Shown: positions 4,292 through 5,305 of the stretch, one piece after another
How positions within the stretch are numbered: position 1 is the first letter of the stretch
Layout: each line of letters opens with the position of its first letter
Assembly: GCA_002401225.1 (NCBI GenBank)
Contig: NVSM01000001.1
Span: 132,246 to 137,550, forward strand
Direction of reading: 5' to 3'
Origin: a bacterium
Lineage (GTDB): Bacteria; Planctomycetota; Phycisphaerae; Phycisphaerales; UBA1924
Length of the DNA stretch: 5,305 nt
Program-made: the position numbers and the translations under genes
Notes under the pieces: generated by a model
The model's database searches: none
What the model was told of the DNA's origin: nothing
What the model saw: only the letters and a program-made list of their open reading frames with translations

Positions 4292-5305
4292 CTATTTGCC
4301 CTTCGCCTCAGTGGTTGTGAGGCGATAGCTCGTGCTGCGACCGCCACCGGGGTTTTGTAGAAGGATGCCGCGGTCGACCAGTTCGCGGATATCGCGGAGA
4401 GCGGTGTCGTTGGAGCACTTGGCGAGCTTGGCGTATTTGGATGTGCTCATGTGGCCTTTGAAGCCGTTGAGCATTCGGTTGATGATTGAGCGTTGGCGTT
4501 CGTTGACTGGATCTTGATTGATCCATTGCCACAGCTTGGCCTTGTACATCACTGCAGCCAAAGTCTCTTGGGCACCTTCGACCGCATTGTCCAAGCACGA
4601 CAAAAACCACTCCAACCAGAATGTGATGTCGAGGGTTCCGCGTTGGGATGATTCGAGGCGGAGGTAGTATTTTTTTCGCTCGGATTCGATTTGTGAAGAC
4701 ATGCTGTAGAAGCGGTCGGACATGTTGTCTGCCCGTGCGAGTGCCATATCGGCGATGGCTCGTGCGATGCGACCGTTGCCGTCTTCGAATGGGTGAACGG
4801 TGACAAACCAGAAGTGAGCGATCGCAGCTTTGATGACCGGGTCGGTCGTTGGTGGCGAGTTGAACCAATCGAGGAACGCGGTCATCTCGCCGTCGAGTCG
4901 ATCTGCAATGGGGGCTTCGTAATGGACCTTCTCATGACCGATTGGTCCAGAGACCACTTGCATCGCGCCAGCTTCCTTTGGACGCCATGCCCCGACGACC
5001 ATCTTTCGCATTCCGCTGCGACCGGTTGGAAACAAAGCCGCGTGCCAATCAAAGAGGCGATCCTTTGTCAATGGAGACTCAAAGCCCTGGGTGGCGTCGA
5101 GCATCATCTCGACCACGCCTTCGACATCACGCCCGGCTTGGGGGAGCCCAGCGATATCGAGACCGAGTCGGCGGGCGAGTGAGGAGCGAACTTCATCCGG
5201 ATTGAGCGGCTCGCCTTCGATGGCGGAAGACTTGACCACATCATTCGTCAGTGTGGTGAGGCTTGCCTCAGCCCGGAGATCGAAGCCCATGGACTCCATC
5301 TTGCC
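4292..5305 (-). CDS. Fic family protein, class II, with C-terminal winged helix (N-terminus outside window)
   Basis: The frame is open to the right edge; the first in-window Met is at 5299-5297, with Gly-Lys codons before it. GFDLRAEASLTTLTNDVVK is usually internal in proteins with an N-terminal DUF4172 domain, so roughly 40-80 residues are probably missing and Met5299 is not the true start. Numbered from that Met, SSAIEGE at 24-30 is the (S/T)xxxE(G/N) inhibitory motif lying before the catalytic core, which makes this a class II Fic protein. The active site HPFEDGNGR is complete at 169-177. A C-terminal winged-helix-like domain (about 284-328: TSKYAKLAKCSNDTALRDI, then GRSTSYRL) suggests DNA binding or self-regulation. 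Fic proteins usually transfer AMP from ATP to a hydroxyl side chain of a target protein. The target is unknown. The gene ends with TAG at 4294-4292 and is convergent with the nuclease gene. Confidence 0.95.
   Translation of the reverse strand, partial: GKMESMGFDLRAEASLTTLTNDVVKSSAIEGEPLNPDEVRSSLARRLGLDIAGLPQAGRDVEGVVEMMLDATQGFESPLTKDRLFDWHAALFPTGRSGMRKMVVGAWRPKEAGAMQVVSGPIGHEKVHYEAPIADRLDGEMTAFLDWFNSPPTTDPVIKAAIAHFWFVTVHPFEDGNGRIARAIADMALARADNMSDRFYSMSSQIESERKKYYLRLESSQRGTLDITFWLEWFLSCLDNAVEGAQETLAAVMYKAKLWQWINQDPVNERQRSIINRMLNGFKGHMSTSKYAKLAKCSNDTALRDIRELVDRGILLQNPGGGRSTSYRLTTTEAKGK

Noticed and set aside
4308..4868. Minus-strand frame of 186 codons inside the Fic gene
   Set aside because: It overlaps the intact Fic active-site region in another frame, and its composition is Arg/His/Pro/Ser-rich, typical of an off-frame reading.
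1..5305. CRISPR array, insertion sequence or attachment site
   Set aside because: I found no regularly spaced direct repeats, transposase or integrase motifs, or tRNA gene; the Cas4-like nuclease has no cas1 or cas2 neighbour here.

Overview
The window is about half G+C by eye and looks like a bacterial chromosomal accessory region. It holds three complete protein genes, two partial genes running off the edges, and an unusually long non-coding stretch in the middle. Shine-Dalgarno sites precede three of the predicted starts, each with exactly 6 nt of spacing, and there is one near-perfect sigma70 promoter. The host cannot be named from this evidence. The mix of a DUF4172-type Fic protein, a stand-alone RecB-like nuclease and a BCS1/FtsH-like AAA ATPase would fit Planctomycetota, but this is a weak guess.

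Layout from left to right. Positions 1-94 (minus) carry the first 31 codons of a probable XRE-type helix-turn-helix protein that leaves the window. Positions 173-1462 (minus, frame open to 1570) encode a classic AAA+ ATPase. Positions 1463-1977 contain no gene I can support. They do contain a consensus extended -10 promoter pointing into the ATPase gene (1851-1878) and a leader rich in small perfect hairpins. Positions 1978-2655 (minus) encode a HEPN-like protein with an Rx4H motif. A 97-bp divergent promoter region follows, then a plus-strand gene with a TTG start (2753-4000) for a RecB/AddB/Cas4-like PD-(D/E)XK nuclease with a four-cysteine Fe-S signature. A 291-bp convergent gap holds a two-tier hairpin. 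Last comes a minus-strand Fic-domain protein (4292 to the right edge, N-terminus missing).

How the genes fit together is inference. The ATPase and the HTH gene probably share the strong promoter at 1851-1878, so the HTH protein may be a downstream regulator. The HEPN gene and the nuclease gene diverge from a shared short promoter region. HEPN, PD-(D/E)XK, AAA+ and Fic proteins are all common in defence and toxin-antitoxin loci, so a defence-island reading is reasonable, but no recognised system is complete here. The feature most worth a second look is the strongly promoted, structured, apparently non-coding leader between the HEPN and ATPase genes.
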